Shown here one piece after another: positions 51,211 to 60,263 of a DNA stretch of 64,000 nucleotides. Position 1 is the stretch's first letter; the number at the start of each line of letters is the position of its first letter. A program made the position numbers and the translations under genes. The notes below the pieces were generated by a model, which saw only the letters and a list, made by a program, of their open reading frames with translations, did not search any database and had not been told where the DNA came from. The DNA is from Amedibacterium intestinale (lineage in GTDB: Bacteria; Bacillota_I; Bacilli_A; Erysipelotrichales; Erysipelotrichaceae). Location: NCBI RefSeq assembly GCF_010537335.1, contig NZ_AP019711.1:1736001-1800000 (forward strand). Direction: 5' to 3'.

Positions 51211-52296
51211 TTACAAGCTGTTAGAAATCATCATCATTTCATCTTTGGCATACATCAAAAAATCCTTATATCCACAATAGTCCTTTGTATAGTATGTAAT
51301 ATTTAGACGTTTACAGTTTTTATGACATATATTTACAAACGGACAATTTCTACACTCTGTGCATTCTCTTCTTTCTTCTTTCAAAAACTTCTGCATTGCA
51401 TCTGTTTTTACAAGTTTTATCAAACTGTCCTCTTTTATATTCCCACAGCGATACGCATCTAGCACATAAAAATCGCATGGATATACATCACCATTGCTTT
51501 CTATTACAAACTGTGGTGTACAATAGCCAAGCATACCACACTGCTGAGGTCTGATTCCTTTAAACATAGGAATGATATTATCAAATAAAGTAATGCTTAT
51601 ATAGTTTCCCTTTTTGTATTCCGCAAGCCACAGACGAAAAAAAGCTTTATAAAAAGATGCAAATTCTTTCGGATGTAATGAATTTTTATTCTCACTTTCA
51701 TCTAAACCCGGTAAACAGGGAATCAGCTGTACATAGGACAACTGATTCTGCTTATAAAAACGAAACAGTTTTTCCGGATGCTTTGATAATTGAGAAGTTA
51801 ATACGGTTAAGATATTAAAAGGAATTTCATACTGTCTTAATAACTGTATCGTTTTAAATACATGTGAAAAGGTTCCCTTTAAACACTGATCCATACGAAA
51901 ATAATCATGTATCTCCTTATATCCATCCAAAGAAACTCCAATTAAGAAATTATATTTTTTAAACAATGCGCACCATGACTCATCAATTCTTGTTCCATTT
52001 GTCTGTAAGGCATACTGAATGTTCTGTTTTGTTTTATGCTTTTCTGCATATTCACAAAATGATGTAAAGTAGGATAAACCTGCCATAGTAGGTTCTCCAC
52101 CTTGAAAGGCAAAGGTAATATGAGCATCTTCTCCAAGACCTAAGGCCTTATCAATTAATGCATGCATCGTATTTTCTTCCATGATGCCATATGCAGAAAC
52201 TTCTCTATGCTCTGCAACATCATAATAAAAACAATAACGACATCGCATATTACATAAAGAAGATGCCGGTTTAATTAAAAAACTAATATATTTCAT
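51211..52296 (-). CDS. Radical SAM/SPASM protein, anaerobic sulfatase-maturase type
   Basis: 361 residues. The radical SAM cluster motif is SSLCNMRCRYCFY; QGGEPTM and LQTNGTRID are typical of anSME. The SPASM cysteines follow: QQCGMLGYC, VYPCDFYVL, CTECRNCPFVNICHKNC and DYCGYKDF, giving ligands for two auxiliary Fe-S clusters. anSMEs oxidise an active-site Cys or Ser of sulfatases to formylglycine; relatives modify peptides. No sulfatase lies in the window, so the client is unknown. ATG 52296 follows GAGGTG. Confidence 0.9.
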   Translation of the reverse strand: MKYISFLIKPASSLCNMRCRYCFYYDVAEHREVSAYGIMEENTMHALIDKALGLGEDAHITFAFQGGEPTMAGLSYFTSFCEYAEKHKTKQNIQYALQTNGTRIDESWCALFKKYNFLIGVSLDGYKEIHDYFRMDQCLKGTFSHVFKTIQLLRQYEIPFNILTVLTSQLSKHPEKLFRFYKQNQLSYVQLIPCLPGLDESENKNSLHPKEFASFYKAFFRLWLAEYKKGNYISITLFDNIIPMFKGIRPQQCGMLGYCTPQFVIESNGDVYPCDFYVLDAYRCGNIKEDSLIKLVKTDAMQKFLKEERRECTECRNCPFVNICHKNCKRLNITYYTKDYCGYKDFLMYAKDEMMMISNSL

Positions 52297-52373
52297 ACTA
52301 CACCTCATTATCTATATTTTAATAATGTATTGAAAAAGGCGCTACTCATTGAACAGCACCATATCCATTAACT

Positions 52374-53573
52374 TTACTCTGATTGTGAATACTCTTCTTT
52401 ATGAAAATAAATACTGCTTGCGGAAAATACAATGAAGAATAACAAAGAAGTTTGCACCCAGTAAATCGTATAATCTAAGATTCCATGAATTAGTACGGTA
52501 AGAAGAAACGCAACAATCAAAGAAAATAAGCGCATATCGATTCTTCTTTTAAACAGAAGCCATACTTCTTTTAAGTTGCTTCCAAGATAAACAAGCAAAA
52601 TAATACATGGAATCAATCCATGACTTAATAAAGGATCAAGAATTACATTATGTGCATGCTGTGTAGGATGTCCTCCATATTGTTTATATATATGGTAGTA
52701 CGTTAAAGGTCCTTCCCCAAACAATGGATGTGCTTTTATTCCTTTCACTGCTGTTTTCCAGATTTTTGCTCTTTTTAGAAAATCTCCCAGGATAGAGGTT
52801 CTTTGCATAAGTTCAGGATATACAAGTAAACTTATCCCCGAAACAGCAATAGCACCCATTGAAAAAGAAAAGAAACCAAAGCGTTTATTCATTAAAAACA
52901 TAAAAGGAACTGTCACAACAAAAGGAATCCATGCAGTTCTGCAACCTGTTAAATACAACGCAAATAAATTTGCCGCAATGGTAAACAAATAAAAAACAAT
53001 TCTTCGCAAAGTTTTTACCTGCATCATTTTATAGACACAAATCAAAACAATGAACTCAATTATCATCGCATAATAATTGGCATTAAAAAAAGTAGAATTT
53101 ACACGATCTTTCGGACTGTCTTCAATGACCAAATCAAGAAAATGATAATCTAGACGATTAATAATACGAACATATTCCATCAATGCCCAGACAACACAAA
53201 ACAAAGAAATGATACAGCACGCATCCAGCAAGAGTTCAAATAACCTTTTATTGATATATGTACGATAATAAAAGACAAATAAAAAAATCAAAAGAATTGC
53301 TACTCCGCAGACTGCACCAAGCCAGTTTTTATAAAACAATGCCACCAGCGTTGTAATTATACAAAAAGCTATTGCGAAATAAGACTTTGGTATATTTCGA
53401 ATAATCCCTAACAGTCTTCCTTTTATAAGAAGATAAAAAAGAATTCCTGCAATTACAATCATTGAACAGTAAAATGGCAAAAATATGGAACATACCAAAA
53501 CCATAATGATGTATTCATCACATGTAAATCCATCTAATTTTCTATGCAGGAAATCTGACAAACTACGCAACAT
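52374..53573 (-). CDS. O-antigen ligase / Wzy-like membrane protein
   Basis: 399 residues with about ten membrane helices and the O-antigen ligase family core (LTGCRTAWIPFVVTVPFMFL, and the periplasmic-loop motif GEGPLTYYHIYKQYG then HPTQHAHNVILDPLLSHGL). These enzymes join or polymerise lipid-linked glycans on the cell surface. It lies upstream of the radical SAM gene on the same strand, 77 bases apart, and is preceded by a tandem 24-bp repeat. Substrate unknown; no glycan cluster is adjacent. ATG follows GGAGG. Confidence 0.85.
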   Translation of the reverse strand: MLRSLSDFLHRKLDGFTCDEYIIMVLVCSIFLPFYCSMIVIAGILFYLLIKGRLLGIIRNIPKSYFAIAFCIITTLVALFYKNWLGAVCGVAILLIFLFVFYYRTYINKRLFELLLDACCIISLFCVVWALMEYVRIINRLDYHFLDLVIEDSPKDRVNSTFFNANYYAMIIEFIVLICVYKMMQVKTLRRIVFYLFTIAANLFALYLTGCRTAWIPFVVTVPFMFLMNKRFGFFSFSMGAIAVSGISLLVYPELMQRTSILGDFLKRAKIWKTAVKGIKAHPLFGEGPLTYYHIYKQYGGHPTQHAHNVILDPLLSHGLIPCIILLVYLGSNLKEVWLLFKRRIDMRLFSLIVAFLLTVLIHGILDYTIYWVQTSLLFFIVFSASSIYFHKEEYSQSE

Positions 53574-53626
53574 ATAGTCCTCCTATATAAAACACAGTTA
53601 TTATAACATTCCCCTTATAAAATAAC

Positions 53627-53674
53627 AAATCTTCTATCATTACGTTTTTGAAATCTTCTATCATTACGTTTTTG
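53627..53674. repeat. Tandem 24-bp direct repeat
   Basis: Two exact 24-base copies (53627-53650 and 53651-53674, each starting AAATCTTCTATC) in the gap between the O-antigen-ligase-like gene and ispE, probably replication slippage. Confidence 0.9.
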
Positions 53675-53681
53675 AAAGATT

Positions 53682-53714
53682 AAAAAAAGAAGAATTCCTA
53701 CAAATCCTTCTTTT
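53682..53714 (-). terminator. Terminator of ispE
   Basis: Minus-strand stem AAAAGAAG / CTTCTTTT (53707-53714 with 53685-53692), continued by T. It begins inside the last codons of ispE. Confidence 0.65.
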
Positions 53715-54552
53715 ATCGAAAAGATGTAATTAGCGCAAAATACCCGTCTTTCTTTTTATATTTTTCTACTGCTTTTTGTGCTAATTGTTTATCTTCACTT
53801 AGCGCAAAAACTGTACTTCCACTTCCAGACATCAACACACTCATAAAGCCCATATCCAATAAATCTTTTTTGATGTCTTTAATTTCCGGTACCAGCTGAA
53901 ATGCACTATATTCCAAACTGTTTGCGATGACATCCTGCAGCTTTTCAAATTCATGTGCACAAAGCACTTCTTTTACCTTTGCAGAATCAGGATGTTCACA
54001 TTTATGAAAGTCCAGCATTCCAAATGCTTTCCCTGTTGAAACTCCTTTATTTGGTTTTATCAAAACAACATGCAAAGGATAAGAGAAATCAAATGGTTCT
54101 AACTTTTCTCCAATTCCTTTTACGATGGCACATTGACTTAAAACACAGAAAGGAACATCGGCTCCTACCTGTTTGCCAAGCTGTGCAAGCTCTTCTATCG
54201 TAATATCAACATGACATAGCTTGCGAATTGCTCGAAGTACAGCTGCACCATCTGCACTGCCTCCCGCAAGGCCTGCTTCAGCTGGAATATGTTTTTCTAT
54301 ATGAACATGAAAATGTTCCTTTAATCCAAATGTTTTTCTCATCAACTCCACAGACTTTACAACGGTGTTTGTTTCATCCATGACAAGACCTTCTATATTA
54401 CAAGAATAAACATCTTCTTTTGCCAGCTCAATCGTAATTTCATCATGAAGTTCTAAAGGCATCATGATCATATCCAGTTCATGATAACCATCTTCTCTTT
54501 TTCCAACAACATCTAAACATAGATTGATTTTCGCATATGCTTTACATTTCAT
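53713..54552 (-). CDS. ispE: 4-diphosphocytidyl-2-C-methyl-D-erythritol kinase
   Basis: 279 residues, GHMP kinase. The substrate motif AKINLCLDVVGKREDGYHEL, the ATP loop PAEAGLAGGSADGAAVLRA and the C-terminal SGSGSTVFAL are all present. It phosphorylates CDP-ME in the MEP isoprenoid pathway. ATG 54552 follows GAGGTG and lies within the last bases of rsmA, so the two are translationally coupled, as in the conserved rnmV-rsmA-ispE neighbourhood. Confidence 0.96.
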   Translation of the reverse strand: MKCKAYAKINLCLDVVGKREDGYHELDMIMMPLELHDEITIELAKEDVYSCNIEGLVMDETNTVVKSVELMRKTFGLKEHFHVHIEKHIPAEAGLAGGSADGAAVLRAIRKLCHVDITIEELAQLGKQVGADVPFCVLSQCAIVKGIGEKLEPFDFSYPLHVVLIKPNKGVSTGKAFGMLDFHKCEHPDSAKVKEVLCAHEFEKLQDVIANSLEYSAFQLVPEIKDIKKDLLDMGFMSVLMSGSGSTVFALSEDKQLAQKAVEKYKKKDGYFALITSFR

Positions 54553-55393
54553 GATGCACCTCATATAAACGCAGGAAATCTTCCATTACAAGACTTTCTG
54601 CTCTTCTTTTCCCATCAATACCGGCTTTTTCCAGTTCTTCTTTTGCCTTTTCTTTATCCTCACAATATGTCTGATAATTATTTGAAATCGTTTTTCTTCT
54701 CTGTTTAAAACATGCCTTTACCAAAGAAAAGAATGCTTCTTCATTAATATCTTTGGAAGGAAGAAAACGAAAATGCAGCACTGCACTATCAACATTTGGT
54801 TTTGGCATAAATACATTTCTAGGTACCTTCATAACATTTCTTACTTCACAGCGATATTGGGTAACAATACTTAACGCATTGTAATCTTTTGTATTTGGCA
54901 CAGCAGAGAAACGATCTGCCACTTCTTTCTGCATCATGACCGTAATAGCCGCAATATCTGCCTGCGATTCAAAAATCTTAAACAAGATTGGTGTTGTAAT
55001 ATAGTAAGGAAGATTGGCCGCAATGACAACATCCATTCCTTCTTTACGATACTTATCTACCCATGCTTTTAAATCAACTTCCAGAAAATCCTGCATGACC
55101 AAAGTAAAATTATCATATTCTTCCAAGGTATCTTTTAATACATCGGGAAGTCTTTCATCAATTTCAAAAGAAACAACCTTTTTTGCATACTCGCACAAAT
55201 ACTGTGTCAAAGCACCGATACCAGGTCCTATCTCAAATACAACACAATTATCAGAAACAATCGCGCTGCGTGCAATTTTCTCTACGACACCTGGTTCAAT
55301 CAAAAAGTTCTGCCCATAATTCTTCTTGGCAAACATATCATGTTTTTCCAGTATTTCTTTTGTTCGAGAGGGGGTTGCGATTGGTTTTCTCAT
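54542..55393 (-). CDS. rsmA: 16S rRNA dimethyladenosine transferase (KsgA)
   Basis: 283 residues. SAM-binding VFEIGPGIGALTQYL and the catalytic NLPYYITTPILFK (N-L-P-Y) are clear, with QNFLIEPG at the N-terminus. It dimethylates the two adjacent adenosines in the helix 45 loop of 16S rRNA. ATG 55393 follows AAGGAAA and overlaps the rnmV stop by four bases; the 25-codon upstream extension is rejected. Confidence 0.97.
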   Translation of the reverse strand: MRKPIATPSRTKEILEKHDMFAKKNYGQNFLIEPGVVEKIARSAIVSDNCVVFEIGPGIGALTQYLCEYAKKVVSFEIDERLPDVLKDTLEEYDNFTLVMQDFLEVDLKAWVDKYRKEGMDVVIAANLPYYITTPILFKIFESQADIAAITVMMQKEVADRFSAVPNTKDYNALSIVTQYRCEVRNVMKVPRNVFMPKPNVDSAVLHFRFLPSKDINEEAFFSLVKACFKQRRKTISNNYQTYCEDKEKAKEELEKAGIDGKRRAESLVMEDFLRLYEVHHEM

Positions 55394-55935
55394 ACAGATT
55401 TCCTTTCTTCCTTTAACAGATGCTCTACATCTTCCTTTGTTTTTTGTAACATATTTAATCGTTTCCACAATGTTTTCGCATTTGGTTTTCCCAAATGTAA
55501 AACACTGGCTATCTTTTCTCTTTTCGCTGCACTGTCTTTACCGCCATTTAAACCTAAAGATAAAAAATCTTCTCTAGATAAGGTTTCCTGTGCATTCTTA
55601 TCATAGGTAAACAAATGCTGCAGCGATTCTAAAATATCTTCTTTAGATGCATGTTCTACACCTACTTTTTTGCTTGTTCTTGCTTTCTTTTTTTCAATAT
55701 AGGCATTTTTACATCCATCAATAGCTTCATTTATGGTATTTCGAATATATTCTCCTGGATAATCCGGATCTGTAAAAATAATGACACCTCGTGTTTGTTT
55801 CGCAATACGAATCTGTTCTATGACTTCTTTATCAATACTGATACCATGCGTCTCAATCGTATCACAATCCACATAACTCTTTAATACATTCGTGTCATTT
55901 TTACCTTCCACTACGATAACTTCTTTGATTTTCAC
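55390..55935 (-). CDS. rnmV: Ribonuclease M5
   Basis: 181 residues with the Toprim motif VVEGKNDTNVLKS, IIFTDPDYPGEYIR (DxD) and a C-terminal 5S rRNA-binding region (FLSLGLNGGKDSAAKREKIA). It matures 5S rRNA. The start is GTG at 55935 behind GGTGATT. The 4-base overlap with rsmA couples their translation. Upstream lies the 3D-domain lipoprotein gene, the arrangement yabE-rnmV-ksgA of Bacillus. Confidence 0.95.
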   Translation of the reverse strand: MKIKEVIVVEGKNDTNVLKSYVDCDTIETHGISIDKEVIEQIRIAKQTRGVIIFTDPDYPGEYIRNTINEAIDGCKNAYIEKKKARTSKKVGVEHASKEDILESLQHLFTYDKNAQETLSREDFLSLGLNGGKDSAAKREKIASVLHLGKPNAKTLWKRLNMLQKTKEDVEHLLKEERKSV

Positions 55936-55996
55936 CAGTAATCACCGCATTTATTTTACCATAGATTTTAAAAAAGGCATAGACTCGCATCTATAC

Positions 55997-56836
55997 CTAA
56001 AGAGGACAGCTCCCATTTTTCATACCGCCTAGACGAATGATCTGTGCCTTGGCTGATGTATTCGATACCTTTTGAATCGCTCCAGAATTTTCACTGCCGA
56101 TATATAAATCTACATGCGTTCCACGTATTGCGCCTCCTCGATCTAGCACAATCGCTTCAAACGGTTTATCTGGAGATATTCCACTTCCTCGCAGTCCATG
56201 ATCATATACCTTTAAAACCGAGCACATAGGGATACCTGGATCTGCCGCAATCACATAATATTTTCCATACTGAATACCAGGCTGCCAGCTTCCATTTGGA
56301 AGAAGGACTCCTTTGTTTATATCCAGCTTTACACCCATTGCTGTATTCCCTTGTCCATTATTGAAATTGCATCCGTAACAATCAACTCCATAAGTTGTCG
56401 TATACAATGGAAACAATCCATTTTCATCCGATGGGATTCCTGCCTGTCTGGCAAGTTTTGTTTTCTTTTCTATTTCTCGCTTTTTTCTTTCTGCCTCTTT
56501 TTGTTTTTCTACTGTACTTACAACATCCTCACTTAATGTTTTTAATGCACTTACACTTCGAAGCTCACCATCTGCATTGCGGACATTTGTCACAAAAGAT
56601 TCGTTATTTTGAGGTTTCATATTCTCAAGAAAAGCAATTTCCTTTATATCATTTTCATCCACAGAGTGATAAAGCTGCATTACTGATAACATACTTTCAT
56701 GCTCGATAGCTTTTTTATCCCCTGTAAATAATAATTCTGTTTTATTCACTGTTTGTGTAGCAGAGTTTCCACTTGCACATCCAAATAACGTGAAGATACT
56801 GATGAGTAAAGCGAATTGCATTCGTTTTGATACCAT
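55997..56836 (-). CDS. 3D-domain lipoprotein (YabE/Rpf-like wall enzyme)
   Basis: 279 residues from ATG 56836. The N-terminus MVSKRMQFALLISIFTLFGC ends in a lipobox (LFGC), so it is a lipoprotein. A coiled KKREIEKKTKLARQ segment precedes the C-terminal 3D domain: YYVIAADPGIPMCSVLKVYD, AIVLDRGGAIRGTHVDLYIG with the conserved Asp residues of MltA/3D-type lytic transglycosylases. The frame is open to ATG 56962, also with a good AAGGTGAG site, adding 42 residues and burying the signal sequence. I prefer the shorter form. Located like yabE upstream of rnmV. Confidence 0.82.
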   Translation of the reverse strand: MVSKRMQFALLISIFTLFGCASGNSATQTVNKTELLFTGDKKAIEHESMLSVMQLYHSVDENDIKEIAFLENMKPQNNESFVTNVRNADGELRSVSALKTLSEDVVSTVEKQKEAERKKREIEKKTKLARQAGIPSDENGLFPLYTTTYGVDCYGCNFNNGQGNTAMGVKLDINKGVLLPNGSWQPGIQYGKYYVIAADPGIPMCSVLKVYDHGLRGSGISPDKPFEAIVLDRGGAIRGTHVDLYIGSENSGAIQKVSNTSAKAQIIRLGGMKNGSCPL

Positions 56837-57054
56837 ACAGGTTCCTCCTTTTTTACAGAACGTTCCATAGTCTAACATACTTTCTATAACTTGTCCAATA
56901 TTTTTATTTATTAACATGTTTATGGTTTTATTTTTCCCTGATATCTGCGTTTTATACACCATCTTTTTTCTCACCTTTTTAAATTAATGCGATAAATAAA
57001 GGATTTACTTTCTAAGTCTATGAATTTTATTCTTTTTTTATACCGAATAATTAT

Positions 57055-57176
57055 TGTGAAATTTAGGTTTTATTTCACATATTGTGCACTTTTACATTTT
57101 GTGTGAAATCGCTACCGACATGATATTTAAAGCCTCTAAGAACAACAAATTCATTTGTGAAAAATGCAATGAATTT
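57055..57176. repeat. Inverted repeats upstream of the 3D lipoprotein gene
   Basis: TGTGAAAT (57055-57062) faces ATTTCACA (57072-57079), with a third direct copy at 57102-57109. A further 9-bp inverted pair AAATTCATT / AATGAATTT spans 57148-57176. No gene lies in 56837-57207 other than the alternative N-terminal extension of the 3D gene. Confidence 0.55.
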
Positions 57177-57178
57177 AT

Positions 57179-57209
57179 AAAAAAAAGACTTCAACATTAC
57201 GTCAAAGTC
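57179..57209 (-). terminator. Terminator of the DbpA-type helicase gene
   Basis: Minus-strand GACTTTGAC pairs with GTTGAAGTC (two G-U pairs) around a 5-nt loop, then eight T. It overlaps the stop codon. Confidence 0.8.
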
Positions 57210-58641
57210 AGTTTTCTTTCGCAATCTCCACTTTTATTTTTTTCCCTTTGATTGTCTTTTGGTTAAGTGCTTTCAATACTTCTTTTCCTTTACCATTTAA
57301 GATATCTACATAAGATTGATGTTCCTGTACCTGTATTACGCCAATATCTTCACTTTGTATTCCTTCTATCTGGCAAATTGCCCCTACAATATCTCCCGCT
57401 CTTATTTTTTTTGATTTTCCTTTATTGATATAAAGCTTTGTTGTATCCTTACGAAGTGCTTCTGCTTTGTCTTTTTTTACTTGAGGGTTTTCTTCTAGTT
57501 TTCTCAGCAGTTCTTCATCTACATGTATTTGATCTACCTCATTTCGATCATGAATTTCTAAAGCATATCCCAGGTATTCTTCCAGTTCTTCTTTTCGCTG
57601 AGCATCATATTGAGAAAGAAAAGAAATCGTAATTCCTTGTTTTCCAAACGCTCTTCCTGTCCTTCCTTTTCGATGCACATACGTTTCTTTTTCATTTGGC
57701 ATGTCATAATTTATGATATGTGTTACATCCTCAATATCTATCCCTCTGGCCGCAACATCTGTCGCAACAAGAATGCGAAATAAACCTCTTTTAAAATCTT
57801 TTATATTTTGAATACGGTCTTCTTGAAGCATACCTCCATGAAGTTTATCAACACTCATTCCTTTTTCATACAAGGCATCACACACTTCAATTACATGTGC
57901 CTGTGTTTTTGCAAATACGATACAGGATTGCGGCAGCTCTTTACATAACAGCTGAATTAAAAACTGTGTTTTTTCATGTTCCTTTATTTCATACGCATAA
58001 TGAATCCCTGTATGTATAGAAGTTTCCTCTATTTTTATATGCACTGGATTTTTCATAAATTTCTGTGCAAGTTCTAGTATTGGCTCTGGCATAGTCGCTG
58101 AAAATAAAGCGGTTGTATGATTTTCAGGAAAATATGTCATAATCTTTTTCACACTTTCAATAAACCCCATATTCAACATTTCATCCGCTTCATCCAATAC
58201 GACATATTGTATTTTATTCAAAGAAAGTGTTCCTCTTTCTAAATGATCAAGAATTCTTCCCGGTGTCCCTACAACCGCATGCGTTCTTTGTTTTAGATCT
58301 TCAATTTGAAATTTATATGGCTGTCTGCCAAATATAGTCACACATTTTAAACGCTGATAAATGCTGATATTATCATATTCTTCTTTTACCTGTAATGCCA
58401 GCTCTCTTGTTGGTGTTAGAATCAAAGCCTGTGGTTCTTTTTCATCCCATCTTGTATTTTGAATAACAGGAAGAAGATAAGCCGCTGTTTTCCCACTTCC
58501 TGTTTTCGACTGTGCAATCACATCTTGTCTATCATATAAAAGTGGAATCACTTTTTCCTGAATTGGAAACATATCAATATAATGAAGTTTATCTAATGCA
58601 TGTATAATTTTCCCATCAAACGAAAAATCTTTAAATTTCAT
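57208..58641 (-). CDS. DEAD-box RNA helicase, DbpA/YxiN type
   Basis: 477 residues. Helicase motifs: AQSKTGSGKTAAYLLP (I), PTRELALQV (Ia), VLDEADEMLNMGF (II), LFSATMP (III), VATDVAARGIDI (V), HRKGRTGRAFGKQG (VI). The last ~75 residues (TKLYINKGKSKKIRAGDIVG, QSYVDILNGKGKEV) are the DbpA/YxiN RNA-binding domain that recognises hairpin 92 of 23S rRNA, so it probably acts in large-subunit assembly. ATG follows AAAGGAGA. It is separated from upstream murA by a terminator. Confidence 0.93.
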   Translation of the reverse strand: MKFKDFSFDGKIIHALDKLHYIDMFPIQEKVIPLLYDRQDVIAQSKTGSGKTAAYLLPVIQNTRWDEKEPQALILTPTRELALQVKEEYDNISIYQRLKCVTIFGRQPYKFQIEDLKQRTHAVVGTPGRILDHLERGTLSLNKIQYVVLDEADEMLNMGFIESVKKIMTYFPENHTTALFSATMPEPILELAQKFMKNPVHIKIEETSIHTGIHYAYEIKEHEKTQFLIQLLCKELPQSCIVFAKTQAHVIEVCDALYEKGMSVDKLHGGMLQEDRIQNIKDFKRGLFRILVATDVAARGIDIEDVTHIINYDMPNEKETYVHRKGRTGRAFGKQGITISFLSQYDAQRKEELEEYLGYALEIHDRNEVDQIHVDEELLRKLEENPQVKKDKAEALRKDTTKLYINKGKSKKIRAGDIVGAICQIEGIQSEDIGVIQVQEHQSYVDILNGKGKEVLKALNQKTIKGKKIKVEIAKEN

Positions 58642-58669
58642 ATTCTTTCTCCTTTCTATATATAATATA

Positions 58670-58693
58670 AAACTACTCTTCTAAGAGTAGTTT
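58670..58693 (-). terminator. Terminator of murA
   Basis: An 11-bp perfect stem AAACTACTCTT (58670-58680) / AAGAGTAGTTT (58683-58693) with a 2-nt loop, then TTATATT on the minus strand. Confidence 0.75.
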
Positions 58694-59957
58694 AGTTTAT
58701 TTCCTCACGCCAAATTTGAGCTCCTATGGCAGTCAGCTTTTCTACAATATGTTCATATCCGCGTTCAATATGATAAATATTTCGAATGGTAGTAACACCA
58801 TCCGCAATCAATCCGGCAATCACAAGGCAAGCTCCACAGCGAAGATCGGTTGCGCTAACTTCTGCACCAGATAAAGGAGTTGGTCCATTGATAAAAGAGC
58901 TTGGTGTCATCACATTGATTTTCGCTCCCATTTTTTCCAGTTCAAAACAATGTTTAAAACGTTCTGTATAAATTGTTTCTGTAACGATTGACTGTCCCTG
59001 TGCCTGTGTTAAAAGTGCAGTTAAAGGCTGCTGGATATCTGTCGCAAAGCCTGGATATGGAAGTGTTTTAATATCAATTGGATGAAGATTATCCAAACCC
59101 CCATGAATCGTAATACTGTCAATATCAATTTTCATATCAACACCTAGTTCTGTTAGTTTGCTTGTTAAAGATTCTAAGTGATGTGGAATAATATTTTCAA
59201 TTTTTACTTTTTCACCGGCTGCAGCAGCTAAAACAATGTACGTAGCTGCTTCAATACGATCAGGAATAATTTCATGGAAACAGCCGCTTAACTCATCCAC
59301 ACCATCAATGGTAATGACATTGGTTCCTGCCCCACGTATTTGAGCTCCCATTTTATTCAACAAAGTCGCCACATCGATGATTTCCGGTTCTTTTGCGGCA
59401 TTTTCAATTGTCGTTCTGCCTTTCGCATGTACAGCTGCCATCATAATATTGATGGTAGCACCTACACTGGCAATATCCAAAAAGATTTTTGTACCAACAA
59501 GTTCAGGTGCATCTAAAACATAACATCCATGATCATATTTTACTGTTGCCCCCAATGCCTCAAAACCTTTCAAATGTAAATCAATCGGACGAGGCCCTAA
59601 ATAACATCCACCAGGCATACGAATCTCTACATGTCCATATTTTCCTAATAATGCTCCCATAAAATAATAAGAAGCTCTTAATTTATTAACTGCATCATGT
59701 ACCAATGGTTTATTCTGCATATTTTCTGTATCAATCAAAATACTATCTGATGAACGTACATCCACCATAACACCTAGATCCTGAAGAAGAACAGATAAGG
59801 ACTCTACATCAGAAATACTAGGAACACCACAAATCGTAACAGGTCCATTCGCAAGAATGGAAGCAGGAATAAGTGCTACTGTCGCATTTTTGGAACCTCC
59901 AATGCGAACTGTACCATTTAGTTTTTTGCCACCTTTAATTTTTATTACTTCTTCCAT
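58692..59957 (-). CDS. murA: UDP-N-acetylglucosamine 1-carboxyvinyltransferase
   Basis: 421 residues. The N-terminal VRIGGSKNATVALIPASI contacts UDP-GlcNAc, and the catalytic Cys is in MPGGCYLGPRPIDLHLKGFE (fosfomycin-sensitive form). It makes the first committed precursor of peptidoglycan. ATG 59957 follows AAGGAG at 7 nt. In Bacillus one murA copy lies next to spoIID; here it is about 11 kb away. Confidence 0.96.
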   Translation of the reverse strand: MEEVIKIKGGKKLNGTVRIGGSKNATVALIPASILANGPVTICGVPSISDVESLSVLLQDLGVMVDVRSSDSILIDTENMQNKPLVHDAVNKLRASYYFMGALLGKYGHVEIRMPGGCYLGPRPIDLHLKGFEALGATVKYDHGCYVLDAPELVGTKIFLDIASVGATINIMMAAVHAKGRTTIENAAKEPEIIDVATLLNKMGAQIRGAGTNVITIDGVDELSGCFHEIIPDRIEAATYIVLAAAAGEKVKIENIIPHHLESLTSKLTELGVDMKIDIDSITIHGGLDNLHPIDIKTLPYPGFATDIQQPLTALLTQAQGQSIVTETIYTERFKHCFELEKMGAKINVMTPSSFINGPTPLSGAEVSATDLRCGACLVIAGLIADGVTTIRNIYHIERGYEHIVEKLTAIGAQIWREEIN

Positions 59958-60194
59958 TGCCAATCTCCTTTTCTTTCTATATTTATATAAAAAGCTATCT
60001 CAAAATAGCTGTATCGTAAAAATGCATTACTATTATAAAGCATTTTTCCCTTCATGGCTATGTATTTCTTCAAAAAAATCGCAATGTAAAATCCGCATCG
60101 ATTTTCTTTTCTGCATATTACATCTTTCCTTATATATTAAGGTATGCATAAAAGAAAAATACATAAACGATCATGAAAAAATTATCTTTTATCG

Positions 60195-60224
60195 TTAGTC
60201 AACAGTTAAAAAATTTGTTATAAT
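60195..60224 (+). promoter_or_regulatory. Promoter of the DUF1846 gene
   Basis: TTAGTC (60195-60200), 18 bp, TATAAT (60219-60224) with the TG extension (TGTTATAAT). Confidence 0.65.
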
Positions 60225-60263
60225 AATCCTCGGTTAAATTATTTTAGAAAAGGAGTGGTTAAT

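Noticed and set aside
53627-53674. Tandem 24-bp repeat as a CRISPR remnant
   Set aside because: The copies abut directly with no spacer and there are only two.
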